This document shows, one piece after another, positions 1-9,074 of a DNA stretch of 64,000 bases. A program made the translations under genes and the position numbers. The notes below the pieces were generated by a model, which saw only the letters and a program-made list of their open reading frames with translations, was not told the origin of the DNA and made no database searches. Origin of the DNA: an uncultured Treponema sp. (GTDB lineage Bacteria > Spirochaetota > Spirochaetia > Treponematales > Treponemataceae); NCBI GenBank assembly GCA_946615905.1, contig CAMOIE010000015.1, positions 17,266 through 81,265 of the forward strand, read 5' to 3'. How positions within the stretch are numbered: the stretch's first letter is position 1; every line of letters begins with the position of its first letter.

Positions 1-1770
1 AAATTCTCCCTTTGAGACTGGCTCAAAATTATAGGGCTGGAAGGAAATTGGATTTTCATAAATTCCGTACTTTACGGCCGCCAGAGAATCCAAGGCAATT
101 CGACCATCGAAGTCTGAATTGTACTGCAAGCCGCTACCAAGGACACCGTTTTTATCAAGGAAATCCATGATGTAACCGTTATTCTCCGACCAATAGAAGG
201 CAGTCCCCCGCTTATGCTTGAAGGTCGACATATTGGTTAAAAATCTACCGCGGGAATTGTAGCGGTAAAAGTCAGAGTCGGTTACAGTGTCAATCATGTT
301 CTCGGCTGAGTTGAAAAAGGCCATTTTAGGATAGCCCCAGTCAAAGAATTTTTCCGAAAGATAGCCCCGCCCCCAGTCAGCATACTGGACACAGGCATTC
401 AACCCAACGGTGACAAGGATCAGGGCCATAAGACTTGACTTTACGATTTTCTGGGAGAAATCCTTTTTGTTCAAAACAAACAGGATTACATTTGTCAAAA
501 GAAGACATGCATAGGGAACGAAATATCCAGTCCTCAAATCCTCGTTAAAGGCTGATGCTGCAAAAACCATCAGGGCAAGGATTGAAGAGGAGCCAAGGGT
601 CAAGACCATCTCCCTTCCGGTCATTTTTGTAATTTGTGGCAACATTTCAACGGCAAGCCAGCCGGCAATAAAGGCGCATACGAAGGACCAACGGTTCGTA
701 ACGTAGTTAAAGCCGTTGAAGATATGGCCTACAAGCGGGAAGCAGAGGAAAAGGATATAAATCACGGCGAAAACTTTTATCTGCCTCAAATTCTCAGACT
801 TTCTGAAAATGGCAAGCAGGGCCATCGGGAGAAAAATCGGAGCAAAACCAAGGAAGGTATAGGAGGCGATATTTGCAGTTGAGATTGTCGCCAAAAATAT
901 TTTCACGTAATACAGGATTGGATAAAAAATTCCAACTGGGATATCAAGAGAAGACCTGTTGGTCGAAAAGAAGCCGGCGATATTCGGATAAAAGATAAAG
1001 GAGGCGCACAAAAGTCCTATCATGTAAAACAAGACTGTGGACAAAAAATATTTGGGTAAGTTTTTTGCGACTTGACCTTTAAAAATAAAGGAAAAGCGAA
1101 CCAGGGCGTAGACAAAAATCAAAATGGTCAGAATGTAGAAGAAATAAAAATTGGTGATGGCGGCCAGCAGGACAAAAATCACAAAGGGAATGGGACTTTC
1201 GTCATGGAGGATTTTTTCAAGCCCTATGTACAAAAGTGGCAGATACATAAATAGATTCATAAAATATGAATGTTTTATGCAGACGTAAAAAGCGTAACCG
1301 CAAAAAATATACATTATTGCCCCGTGAACAAGATAGTCAGGTTTCAAGCCCATCTGCCTGCACCACAAAATAAAAAAGAGGCCGGAAAGATAAAGGCGGA
1401 GCAAAACTATGAAATGATAGAGAGCAACGGAATGCTCAGGCTTTACAAAAGCAGCAAGCAAAGTCACGGGGTCTCCGATTACATACCAGTGGAGGGTCGT
1501 CAGGATGTCAGCGCCAAGCCCGACCGTAAAATCCCACTGGGGAAAGGCCAATTTTCCGCCATCAAGAAATCCGCCAATTGCAGACCTGAGATAATTTCCC
1601 CAATAGGCAAGACAGGTCACGTATTCAGCGATGGAATCATAGGTCAAAAAAGTCTTTTTACGGATTACAAAAATTCCTAGGGAAAAAATGGCGGCAAGGG
1701 CAAAGGCAAGGGAATAAGGGCCCAGAACGTTCAAAAAAGAAGATTTTTTATTTTCCAGTTGACGCATAGA
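1..1770 (-). CDS. YfhO family polytopic membrane protein (3' part beyond the window)
   Basis: A continuous reading frame runs from an ATG at 1770 (Shine-Dalgarno GGAGAA seven bases upstream) off the left edge, so 590 residues are visible and the C-terminus is missing. The protein is very hydrophobic with many membrane segments, the first at about residues 12-32, and aromatic loop motifs such as WDFTVGLGADI and TNRWSFVCAF that I associate with the YfhO family (GT-C-like fold). In Bacillus, YfhO works with a CsbB-type glycosyltransferase to add sugars to envelope polymers on the outer face of the membrane. Two GtrB/CsbB-like transferases lie within 5 kb, which fits a similar role here. Substrate unknown. 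It is divergent from the aminotransferase at 1854. Confidence 0.8.
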
Positions 1771-1841
1771 AATTCTCCAGATAACAGATAATCGAAAAAT
1801 AGTGAAACAATGAAAGTATATACTTTTTAAGTGGCGTGTGC

Positions 1842-1856
1842 TATATTTTCAGCATG
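1842..1856 (+). promoter_or_regulatory. -10 box of a leaderless promoter for the sugar aminotransferase
   Basis: TATATT at 1842-1847 is followed by exactly six bases and the ATG at 1854, so transcription should begin at the A of the start codon. There is no Shine-Dalgarno. The -35 is weak (TATACT or ATACTT near 1819-1825). Confidence 0.55.
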
Positions 1857-2945
1857 ATTGAACAGGAAAACCTCGGTCTGACAAACAGACCTTTTGAGTC
1901 TGAATTTAAACAGGCATTTGACGCCTTCTTAAAAAAAGGCTGGTATATTTTAGGCAGCGAAGTTGCTGACTTTGAAAAAGAATTTGCCGCTTATGTCGGA
2001 ACAAAATATTGCGTAGGAGTGGCCTCCTGCCTTGACGCACTCATAATTTCCTTGGAATGTCTCAAGCTTCCCAAAGGCAGCGATGTTCTGGTTCCGTCAA
2101 ACACCTACATAGCCTCAATTCTGGCGATTGTAAAAGCTGGCCTTCACCCAGTTTTGGTAGAGCCGGATTTGGCGACATATAACATTTCCCCGGCAGACCT
2201 GAAAAAAAAGCTCACTCCCAACACAAAGGCAGTCCTGGTCGTCCACCTCTACGGAAAATCCTGCCAAATGGATGAAATCTGCACATTCTGCAAAGAGCAT
2301 GGTCTCCGTCTTGTGGAAGACTGTGCCCAGTCACATGGAGCAAAATTCAAAGGAAAGATGACCGGCTCTTTCGGAGACTTCGGGGCTTTTTCCTTTTACC
2401 CGACAAAAAATCTCGGTGCCTTGGGCGATGCAGGGGCAATCTGCACGGACAACAAAGAACTCGCCGACATGGCAAGGGCCTATAGGAACTACGGGTCAGA
2501 AGTCAAATACCACAATAAATATCTTGGAATGAATTCCCGTCTGGACGAACTTCAGGCTTCATTTTTGAGAATCAAGCTCCGCCACATGGACGAAATTACA
2601 GAAAAAAAACGCCACTTCGCCGCCCTTTACCTCGATGGAATCGACAGCAGCAAATTCGTCCTTCCGGTCGTGACGGACGATTGCTTTGATGTTTTCCACC
2701 AGTTTGTAATCCGCTCTCCAAAACGCGATGAGCTTAAAAAGTATCTTTTGGAAAATGGCGTAAAAACAGAAATCCACTACCCGCTGGCTCCAAACAAGCA
2801 GGAAGCCATGAAGGGAATTCTCGACATCCAAGAGCCGACCCCGCTGGCGGAAGAAATCCACAACACGATTTTAAGCCTCCCCTGCTCATTCGGCTCCACG
2901 GAAGAAGAAATCAAACAGGTTATCGAAGTTCTGAACAGGTTCTAA
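1854..2945 (+). CDS. DegT/DnrJ/EryC1/StrS-family sugar aminotransferase
   Basis: A 363-residue PLP-dependent aminotransferase that should convert a nucleotide-linked keto sugar to an amino sugar. The Schiff-base lysine is K185 in SFYPTKNLGALGD, and EDCAQSHGA is the usual cofactor-contact segment upstream. A GTG at 1836 would add six residues, but the ATG at 1854 is preferred because it gives the family's normal N-terminus and sits six bases after a -10 box. The following glycosyltransferase starts one base after the stop. An FdtA-type 3,4-ketoisomerase lies about 1 kb away on the other strand. Together they suggest a dTDP-3-amino-3,6-dideoxyhexose (FdtB/QdtB-type) product. That pairing is an inference; the exact sugar cannot be read from sequence. 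Confidence 0.9.
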   Translation: MIEQENLGLTNRPFESEFKQAFDAFLKKGWYILGSEVADFEKEFAAYVGTKYCVGVASCLDALIISLECLKLPKGSDVLVPSNTYIASILAIVKAGLHPVLVEPDLATYNISPADLKKKLTPNTKAVLVVHLYGKSCQMDEICTFCKEHGLRLVEDCAQSHGAKFKGKMTGSFGDFGAFSFYPTKNLGALGDAGAICTDNKELADMARAYRNYGSEVKYHNKYLGMNSRLDELQASFLRIKLRHMDEITEKKRHFAALYLDGIDSSKFVLPVVTDDCFDVFHQFVIRSPKRDELKKYLLENGVKTEIHYPLAPNKQEAMKGILDIQEPTPLAEEIHNTILSLPCSFGSTEEEIKQVIEVLNRF

Positions 2946-2946
2946 A

Positions 2947-3879
2947 ATGAAAATTTCAATTTGTATTCCGGTTTACAACGGAGCTGACACAATCGAAGAA
3001 TTGATTGATGCAATCGACAAGGATTTTGCCGGCAAAGATTTTGAAGTCGTTATGGTAAATGACGGCAGCCGCGACAAGTCTGCCGAAGTCTGTATAAAAC
3101 TGGCTCAAAAATACCCCTACATCCGCTTTGTAGACTTGCGCAAAAATTCTGGCGAGCACAACGCAGTGATGTGCGCATTGAACTACTGCACGGGTGACTG
3201 CGCCGCAATAATTGACGATGACCTGCAGAATCCTCCGCTTGAAATTCTCAAACTCACTGATGAAATCGAAAAGGGCTATGACGTGGTTTTTGCAAAATAC
3301 CATGTAAAAAAGCATAGTCTTTTCAGAAATTTCGGCAGTAAGGTGAACGACATTTTCGCGACATGGCTGCTCGAAAAGCCGAAAAACCTTTACCTCTGCT
3401 CATTCAAGGCAATAAGTCGGCCGGTAATCGATGAAATCATAAAATACAAGGGGCCATTTCCCTATGTGGATGGCTTGATTCTCCGGGTCACAAGGAATCT
3501 GACATCAGTCTATGTCGACCACAAGGCAAGGACAGCTGGAAAGTCAAACTACAACCTGTCAAGACTTCTTCAACTTTGGCTTACGATGTTCGTGAATTTT
3601 TCAATCAAGCCCATGCGGGTCATGATGATGATTGGCTTGATTTCAATGGCTGTCGCCTTCGGTTCAGGAGTATACTTTGCCGTGGACAAAATCCTCCATC
3701 CGTCAATTCAGGCGGGCTGGACTTCAATCGTAGTGCTGATTCTATTTTTCGGCGGATTGCAAACCTTATTTACAGGGCTGATTGGAGAATACGTGGGAAA
3801 GAACTATCTTGACCAAAACGGCACCCCGCAGTGGACGGTCAAAAAGACATACAACTGCGGAGAGGACAAAACGAACTAA
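2947..3879 (+). CDS. GT2 family glycosyltransferase, GtrB/DPM1-like
   Basis: A 310-residue membrane-associated glycosyltransferase of the dolichyl-phosphate-mannose-synthase type, expected to move a sugar from a nucleotide donor to undecaprenyl phosphate. The N-terminal GT-A domain begins ISICIPVYNGADTIEE, with the nucleotide site at VMVNDGSRD and the metal-binding IIDDDLQNPP. Two predicted transmembrane helices near residues 220-280 (PMRVMMMIGLISMAVAF and TSIVVLILFFGGLQTLF) complete the GtrB/CsbB layout. It follows the aminotransferase by one base, so they share a transcript and are probably coupled. Its stop overlaps the convergent fdtA-like gene by four bases. Confidence 0.9.
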   Translation: MKISICIPVYNGADTIEELIDAIDKDFAGKDFEVVMVNDGSRDKSAEVCIKLAQKYPYIRFVDLRKNSGEHNAVMCALNYCTGDCAAIIDDDLQNPPLEILKLTDEIEKGYDVVFAKYHVKKHSLFRNFGSKVNDIFATWLLEKPKNLYLCSFKAISRPVIDEIIKYKGPFPYVDGLILRVTRNLTSVYVDHKARTAGKSNYNLSRLLQLWLTMFVNFSIKPMRVMMMIGLISMAVAFGSGVYFAVDKILHPSIQAGWTSIVVLILFFGGLQTLFTGLIGEYVGKNYLDQNGTPQWTVKKTYNCGEDKTN

Positions 3880-4247
3880 TTGTTATAAGGCTTGTCGATA
3901 TAGTCGTTGGCGTCATAATACTGAGAGGCAAGCACCAGAAGAACTGCGTCTTTTGAGAATTCTTCCATCGTGTGCCAGTCTTCAGGCTCTAAGACAAGAC
4001 ACTTGTTCGGCGAGTCCAAAAGGACAGATGATTTTTTAGACCCATCATTCAAGTTGATCCTGCATGAACCAGCAACGCAAATCAAGGCCTGGACATTAGT
4101 CTTGTGCCTGTGGCCACCGCGTACAGAACCTTCTGCGACATTGTAAATGTAGTAAACACGTTTGACCTCAAAAGGAAGAACGCGCTCAATAATAGTCAGC
4201 GCCCCCCTTTCATCTTTGGCAGTCGGCAAATTAATAATCTGTGACAT
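3876..4247 (-). CDS. FdtA/WxcM-like cupin sugar 3,4-ketoisomerase
   Basis: A 123-residue single-cupin protein of the FdtA/QdtA/RmlC-like group, which isomerises dTDP-4-keto-6-deoxyglucose to the 3-keto sugar used by FdtB/QdtB aminotransferases. Visible features are the opening DERGALTIIE, the VYYIYNV strand, the His-containing GGHRHKTNVQALICVAG loop and LVLEPEDWHTMEEF. Length and motif order match the family. It is the last gene of a minus-strand run after the YdjC-like gene (28-base gap), with a good ribosome site TAGGAG. The matching aminotransferase is at 1854 on the opposite strand. Confidence 0.88.
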   Translation of the reverse strand: MSQIINLPTAKDERGALTIIERVLPFEVKRVYYIYNVAEGSVRGGHRHKTNVQALICVAGSCRINLNDGSKKSSVLLDSPNKCLVLEPEDWHTMEEFSKDAVLLVLASQYYDANDYIDKPYNN

Positions 4248-4275
4248 AAAAATCTCCTAATTCTTAGATATTTCC

Positions 4276-5163
4276 TCAGCCGTTACAGTGCTTCAAAGCC
4301 CTCACCTGAGCATTCTCCACATCCCGGTTAGGGGAAAGATGAAAGATATTTGCAGATGAATCATTGAATTCTGAATTCAACTCATCAATTAAAACTTTTC
4401 CAGGATGAAACAGGAGTTCCAGCCTTTCATTTTTTTTATCAGAAATAGTCTTCAAATCTTCATAAATCTCAGCTACCCTACCATCCATACGACCACTCAT
4501 CAGAACACCGCAGAGGGAACCTTGCGCTAAATTTAATTTTCGAAATTTTCTGACCAAACGGCCACCGTAAAAATTTAAAATCATATACTTTATGAAATTT
4601 ACTGGACGACATGAGAAAAGAACATCAGGATGCTTCAAATAGGCAGAAATATGTTCACTGGAATTACGGATAAATGAAATATTGTACTTTCCACTTTTTA
4701 CTACATCATAAAGAGCATCCTGAACTACAGGAATCAGATGTGTATGCTCATGAGTATCAAGTCGGATTCCGTCTGATTGAAGTCCAGACTGAACAACCTT
4801 ATCAATTTGCATGCAGATTTCAGTCCTCAGTTGGCACCGAATTTTTCCTCGTAAAAAAGGAATATAAGAGCAGACAAAAAGTTTTACCCAGGAAATATTA
4901 AACAGACCGTCTTCATCTACAAGTTTTGACACACCATCCTTTGGAGAAAGAGCGTATCCCTCCATGAAATTCAAATGGACGGTAAGCAAAACCGGATGTA
5001 AAAATTTTGCGACATTTTCTTTGTAAAGTTGCACAGCTTTTTCATAGCAGGACATATTTGGAATCACGCTCATACTGTCCAAAAGACCTGCCATACAAAG
5101 GCCTAGCATCTCTTCTGAGGCATTCATCGATATCGCATAATCATCAGCATGAACATCAATCAT
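4276..5163 (-). CDS. YdjC/ChbG-like carbohydrate deacetylase
   Basis: A 295-residue protein of the YdjC family, metal-dependent deacetylases of N-acetylated sugars. The N-terminal IDVHADDYAIS is the family's metal-binding Asp-Asp motif and RLDTHEHTHLIP carries the His ligands. I choose the ATG at 5163 over the in-frame ATG at 5187. It gives the usual short N-terminus, has GGGGA upstream, and overlaps the stop of the upstream glycosyltransferase as ATGATTGA, a coupling pattern seen at other junctions here. The gene looks richer in A+T than its flanks. In context it probably trims an acetyl group from a lipid-linked or nucleotide sugar of the surface glycan. Confidence 0.8.
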   Translation of the reverse strand: MIDVHADDYAISMNASEEMLGLCMAGLLDSMSVIPNMSCYEKAVQLYKENVAKFLHPVLLTVHLNFMEGYALSPKDGVSKLVDEDGLFNISWVKLFVCSYIPFLRGKIRCQLRTEICMQIDKVVQSGLQSDGIRLDTHEHTHLIPVVQDALYDVVKSGKYNISFIRNSSEHISAYLKHPDVLFSCRPVNFIKYMILNFYGGRLVRKFRKLNLAQGSLCGVLMSGRMDGRVAEIYEDLKTISDKKNERLELLFHPGKVLIDELNSEFNDSSANIFHLSPNRDVENAQVRALKHCNG

Positions 5164-6118
5164 CGACTTTTTCCCCAGTTTTTTCATTATGGGAAATTTT
5201 CTCCCGGATTACATACAGAGGCCGATCCATGACTTCAACCTGAATCTGCCCAATATAGATTGCCAAAAGACCTATTGAGACAAGGATTATTCCCAATACC
5301 AAAGTATTAGTAACAATTACAAAAGAAATAGAACTGAAATAATCGCTATGCAAACAGTATGTAGCTACAGTCATAACACAAAGAAGTCCAAAAGAAAAAA
5401 CAGAAAGAAGAACTCCAAGATAAGCAAAGAGCTTGAGCGGGAACAGAGAATTTCCGACCATCGTATTGACAGCTAGGCTCAACAATTTTTTAAATGAATA
5501 TGTAGCTTCTCCATTAGCTCTTGCAGGCGCGACAAAATCAATATATTCAGTCTTAAAGCCCAACCATTCTATAAGCCCCCGGAACATTCTTTTGTGCTCG
5601 GAGAAACGGACAATCTCATTTATAACCTTTCTGTCTATCAACTTGAAATCTGTTGCATTCGGCGTAATTCTGACGTGTCCATAGTGATTTATGATATAGT
5701 AAAAAAATCTTGAGCCCAAATCTTTTATAAAAGATTTCTTTTCCGTAAAAATCCGCTTACTGGCTACAACTTCAGCTCCGTTTTCCCACTTTTTAACAAA
5801 TTCTGGAATCAATGCCGGCGGATGCTGCAAGTCCGCATCTAAAAATATTGCGGCATCCCCAGTGCAGACCTCGGCACCGGCAGATAGGGCAATTTCCTTA
5901 CCGAAGTTTCTGCTGAAGTCCACAGAAACAATGCGACTATCTATTTCAGCCAACTTTTTCAACTCGGTCCATGAATCATCTTTACTGCCATCATTCACAA
6001 ATACAAATTCAAATTCGTAATTAGTCAAAATTTTGGCAACATCGCACAAAGCGTTATACATCAGAGGAACATTTGCCATTTCATTAAAAACAGGAACAAT
6101 AGTTGATATTTTTTTCAT
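5156..6118 (-). CDS. GT2 family glycosyltransferase, GtrB/DPM1-like (second copy)
   Basis: A 320-residue glycosyltransferase with the same layout as the gene at 2947. The GT-A domain (STIVPVFNEMANVPLMY, FVFVNDGSKDDSW, IFLDADLQHPP) is followed by two transmembrane helices near residues 230-290, the first around FAYLGVLLSVFSFGLL. It should load undecaprenyl phosphate with a sugar. It is the first gene of the minus-strand group that continues into the YdjC-like deacetylase and FdtA-like isomerase. The shared membrane anchor and the nearby YfhO protein fit a three-component glycosylation system. Clearly more A+T-rich than the neighbouring gene at 6306, a possible sign of transfer. Confidence 0.88.
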   Translation of the reverse strand: MKKISTIVPVFNEMANVPLMYNALCDVAKILTNYEFEFVFVNDGSKDDSWTELKKLAEIDSRIVSVDFSRNFGKEIALSAGAEVCTGDAAIFLDADLQHPPALIPEFVKKWENGAEVVASKRIFTEKKSFIKDLGSRFFYYIINHYGHVRITPNATDFKLIDRKVINEIVRFSEHKRMFRGLIEWLGFKTEYIDFVAPARANGEATYSFKKLLSLAVNTMVGNSLFPLKLFAYLGVLLSVFSFGLLCVMTVATYCLHSDYFSSISFVIVTNTLVLGIILVSIGLLAIYIGQIQVEVMDRPLYVIREKISHNEKTGEKVDD

Positions 6119-6248
6119 ACTCGATAATTGCTACCTAACTAATAAAGATAAAGTTACAGATTATTATGGCTTATAAGTAAATAAAAGTCGATATTTCACA
6201 AGATTTTTTTATGCTTTTCAATTTCCAAATATCCCCCTTCCCCTTTTC

Positions 6249-6277
6249 TTGCCCCAAACTCCCTGCACTGATATAAT
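6249..6277 (+). promoter_or_regulatory. Sigma70-type promoter of the Caps_synth-like gene
   Basis: TTGCCC at 6249-6254, a 17-base spacer and TATAAT at 6272-6277. The predicted start near 6284 leaves a leader of about 22 bases that contains GGAG before the ATG at 6306, so this is a normal leadered transcript. Confidence 0.65.
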
Positions 6278-6305
6278 ATCTGCACAAAAAAACATGGAGA
6301 CTTCA

Positions 6306-7172
6306 ATGCTGGTTCGTCTGAAAAAAAGGATATTCAACAAAATCCACTCAGTTTTCAACCCGACTGAGGTCGTGGAAAATTTTCTGGAGAAGAACTTCGG
6401 GGGCATAATAAAAAAATATCAGGTTCTTACTCCTGAATTCTGTCCCACCGAAGCGTCATCCGGCAAAATCTGGATTTTCTGGTGGCAGGGAGAAGAGTCT
6501 GCCCCGGAACTGATAAAAAAATGCCTTGCTTCCGCCCGCAAGAACTCAAACGGACATGAAGTCATTGTTCTCACAGAAAAAAACATAAAAAACTACTGTC
6601 AGATTCCCCAGTACATCTATGAAAAAGTCTCATCCGGCAAAATCACCCTGACCCATTTTTCTGACATAATCCGCATGGAAGTGCTTTCTTCAAAAGGTGG
6701 ACTTTGGCTGGACGCGACCGTTTATATCACAAGGCCAATCTGCGAAGATTGGTTCACCATGCCATACAAAACAGTCCGCTACTTCCAGAGCAAGAGCGAC
6801 ATAGTTCGAGGCCGGTGGACAGGCTTCATTCAGTCGGCCCTGCCCGGCTCCCCGGTTCAGTCATTTTGCAGGGACATTTTTTACTCCTACTGGGAAAAAT
6901 TCGACACTCTAATCGACTATTTTTTGATTGACTACGTAATGCTTGCCGGATGGAATAAAATTCAAATTTTCAAAAGACTGGTGAATTCGGTTCCGCAGAA
7001 TAACGAAGAGATAAAGCTTCTCGATGAATCAATGAATTTACCAGCAAGCGATGAGGACTACGAAAAGATTCTTTCTTCCGCAGAATTCTTCAAGCTGAAC
7101 CGCAAGAGAAAATACAAAAGCGAGGCGGACGGCAAGAAGACCGTCTACGCCATCTTTATGGAAAGGGGTTAA
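6306..7172 (+). CDS. Caps_synth/OCH1-like glycosyltransferase
   Basis: A 288-residue protein resembling the capsular polysaccharide synthesis (Caps_synth, GT32-related) family, predicted to transfer a sugar during surface-glycan assembly. Typical segments are KIWIFWWQGEESAPELI, the LTEKNIKNY strand, the helix THFSDIIRMEVLSSKGG and the donor-site strand GLWLDATVYIT. The last has Asp-Ala-Thr rather than a strict DxD. I use the ATG at 6306 because GGAG lies six bases upstream; an in-frame ATG at 6294 is possible. Convergent with the GT8 gene, with a four-base overlap at the stops. Confidence 0.78.
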   Translation: MLVRLKKRIFNKIHSVFNPTEVVENFLEKNFGGIIKKYQVLTPEFCPTEASSGKIWIFWWQGEESAPELIKKCLASARKNSNGHEVIVLTEKNIKNYCQIPQYIYEKVSSGKITLTHFSDIIRMEVLSSKGGLWLDATVYITRPICEDWFTMPYKTVRYFQSKSDIVRGRWTGFIQSALPGSPVQSFCRDIFYSYWEKFDTLIDYFLIDYVMLAGWNKIQIFKRLVNSVPQNNEEIKLLDESMNLPASDEDYEKILSSAEFFKLNRKRKYKSEADGKKTVYAIFMERG

Positions 7173-8140
7173 ATCTTGGTCCTATAGAATTTCAAGACGA
7201 CTTTTGCAAATGTATTCAAAATCTTGAAGAGAAATTTTGAATTCTCGTATGAATCGCGCAAAAGCTTCCATGCCGGAGTGCGGGAAAGTCCGACAGAATA
7301 AAAATCCGTGTTCAAGTCAAAAACATCATGGAAAGCAGCCTTTGGATTTTCAAGAATTCTGTCTAGTTCCGGGTGGCTTTCATCCAAAACTGACTTCATG
7401 ATTTCCTTTTTTGCCAGGTCATGGGCATACATTTTCGGGCTAGTAAAAAGGTGCAGGACTTTTGCATCGTGAATATATTGGGCACACTTGCAGTTGCGGT
7501 TAATCTGACAGTTCCACACGCCAGAAATTTCAGTGATTGCCCCCTGCAAGCGGTAGTTGGCCTCGTTCAATGAAGTCTGGTCGAATACAGTTCCGTTGGT
7601 CTTTTCCCGGCTCTCGTTCCAAAGCTGGTGCCAAAGAGTAAAAAGAGCCTCTGACTTTTCTCCACCGATGACGCTCATAAAACCGCCGTTAAAATACCTG
7701 TCATTCCACCCCTGGTGCCAACCCATGGCCTTGGCATTTCCCTCAAGAAAGTCCTTGCTGGGATTTTCCGAAATAGTCATGTGGCGGGCAAGAACCATTC
7801 CAACGTCATAATTTCTAGGCATCGACTCCAAGGATTCCGTAATCACAGTGTCGCAGTCAATGTAGACAAAATCCTTTGGCAGGTGCTTGTTCATCGAAGT
7901 CTTTATAAAGCGGGAACGGTCGCGGTTGTTGAAATGCTCTGGAACATCAACAACGACATAATTCACATTGAATTTATCGAGCAAGGTCCTCTTTCCTGTG
8001 AAGGTATTTTTTGTGTCCTTGTCGCAGAGAATATAGACGGAAGCCTCAGGCATCACACGGCGCAAAGACAAAACTGAAATTGCAGTCTGCTCGTAAAAAG
8101 TATCGTTTTCTGTTGAAGTCAAAATATAGGCGATATTCAT
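7169..8140 (-). CDS. GT8 family glycosyltransferase
   Basis: A 323-residue GT-A glycosyltransferase of family 8 (LgtC/GspA-like). It begins MNIAYILTSTENDTFYEQTAISVLSL in pieces typical of the family, carries the metal-binding FVYIDCDTVI (DxD), and the acceptor-side NGGFMSVIGG and VLHLFTSPK motifs. The start at 8140 replaces a longer frame beginning at 8176, because TATAAT lies seven bases before this ATG and because family members begin directly with this strand. It probably adds a hexose in the surface-glycan pathway of this locus. Divergent from the HAD phosphatase gene. Confidence 0.85.
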   Translation of the reverse strand: MNIAYILTSTENDTFYEQTAISVLSLRRVMPEASVYILCDKDTKNTFTGKRTLLDKFNVNYVVVDVPEHFNNRDRSRFIKTSMNKHLPKDFVYIDCDTVITESLESMPRNYDVGMVLARHMTISENPSKDFLEGNAKAMGWHQGWNDRYFNGGFMSVIGGEKSEALFTLWHQLWNESREKTNGTVFDQTSLNEANYRLQGAITEISGVWNCQINRNCKCAQYIHDAKVLHLFTSPKMYAHDLAKKEIMKSVLDESHPELDRILENPKAAFHDVFDLNTDFYSVGLSRTPAWKLLRDSYENSKFLFKILNTFAKVVLKFYRTKI

Positions 8141-8176
8141 GAAAAAAATTATATATCCTTTCAAAATATGGGGCAA
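8138..8176 (-). promoter_or_regulatory. Leaderless sigma70 promoter of the GT8 gene
   Basis: On the minus strand TTGCCC (8171-8176), 17 bases, TATAAT (8148-8153), then seven bases to the ATG at 8140. No Shine-Dalgarno lies between. Predicted leader is 0-1 base. Confidence 0.65.
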
Positions 8177-8190
8177 GGCAGAAAATGAGT

Positions 8191-8228
8191 TTGACAGGCG
8201 GTAAAGTGTCTGCTAATCTTTCCTCATG
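8191..8228 (+). promoter_or_regulatory. Leaderless sigma70 promoter of the HAD gene
   Basis: Perfect TTGACA at 8191-8196, a 17-base spacer, TAATCT at 8214-8219, then six bases to the ATG at 8226. The transcript should start on the A of the start codon. No Shine-Dalgarno is present. Confidence 0.75.
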
Positions 8229-9059
8229 GAAAAACTCCCCAACAAGCACCTTGACGTTGACTTAATCGCATTTGACCTCGATGACACGCTTTTGACAAAG
8301 GACCTGACAATTTCGCCAAAAACGATAGCGGCCCTCCGCAAAGCCGCAGAAAAAGGCATTTACGTTGTTCTGGCATCAGGCCGGGCCGGTGACGGGATTC
8401 TTCCATTTGTCCGGGAACTTGACATAGCCGGAAAGGAAGCCGGAAGATTCGTAATCGCATTCAACGGGGCGGAAGTCTTTGACATGCACAAAAGAATCTC
8501 GATTTACAAGAGGCAGGTCGAACAGGAAATCATCGATTTTGTCTATGACGAGGGAAAAAAGCGGGGGATTCCATCCCAGGTCTACGACTCCTCGACGATT
8601 TACGCCTCTGAGGACAACAAGTGGACCCGCCGTGACGCGGAGCTTTGCGGACTAAAACTCCAGATTGTCCCGGATTTTAAGAATTTCGTGCGAAAAATGG
8701 CCTGCCCGAAAATGCTTGTTCCCGCAGACCCGGAAAAAGTCCAGGTATTCCAAGGCTTTTTATGCGAAAAACTCGGAAGCAAGGCAGACATTTTTATATC
8801 AAAGCCCTTTTTTCTTGAAATCATGCCGCCGGACTGCGGCAAGGGTCAGGCTGTCAACTGGCTGGCCGGGGAGCTTCATGTCAAAAACACGATGGCTTTC
8901 GGAGACTCGATGAACGATGAGTCAATGATAAGGCTTGCCACATACGGGGTGGCAATGACAAACGGCCGGGAAGAAATCAAAAATCAGGCGGATTTCGTCA
9001 CTCGCTTTTCAAACAACGAGGAGGGAATCGCGGACTTTTTGGAAAACTGGGTTCTATAG
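8226..9059 (+). CDS. Cof-type HAD-IIB phosphatase
   Basis: A 277-residue haloacid-dehalogenase superfamily hydrolase of the Cof/IIB type, acting in the cytosol on phosphorylated metabolites such as sugar phosphates. Motif I is AFDLDDTLLTKD with the nucleophile Asp, motif II is VLASGRAGDGI, the cap contains FNGAEV, and motif IV is AFGDSMNDESMI. Length is normal. The exact substrate cannot be deduced. Its stop is 15 bases from the end of the convergent sbcC, with no obvious strong terminator between. Confidence 0.9.
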   Translation: MEKLPNKHLDVDLIAFDLDDTLLTKDLTISPKTIAALRKAAEKGIYVVLASGRAGDGILPFVRELDIAGKEAGRFVIAFNGAEVFDMHKRISIYKRQVEQEIIDFVYDEGKKRGIPSQVYDSSTIYASEDNKWTRRDAELCGLKLQIVPDFKNFVRKMACPKMLVPADPEKVQVFQGFLCEKLGSKADIFISKPFFLEIMPPDCGKGQAVNWLAGELHVKNTMAFGDSMNDESMIRLATYGVAMTNGREEIKNQADFVTRFSNNEEGIADFLENWVL

Positions 9060-9074
9060 CATAAAGGCTACAGG

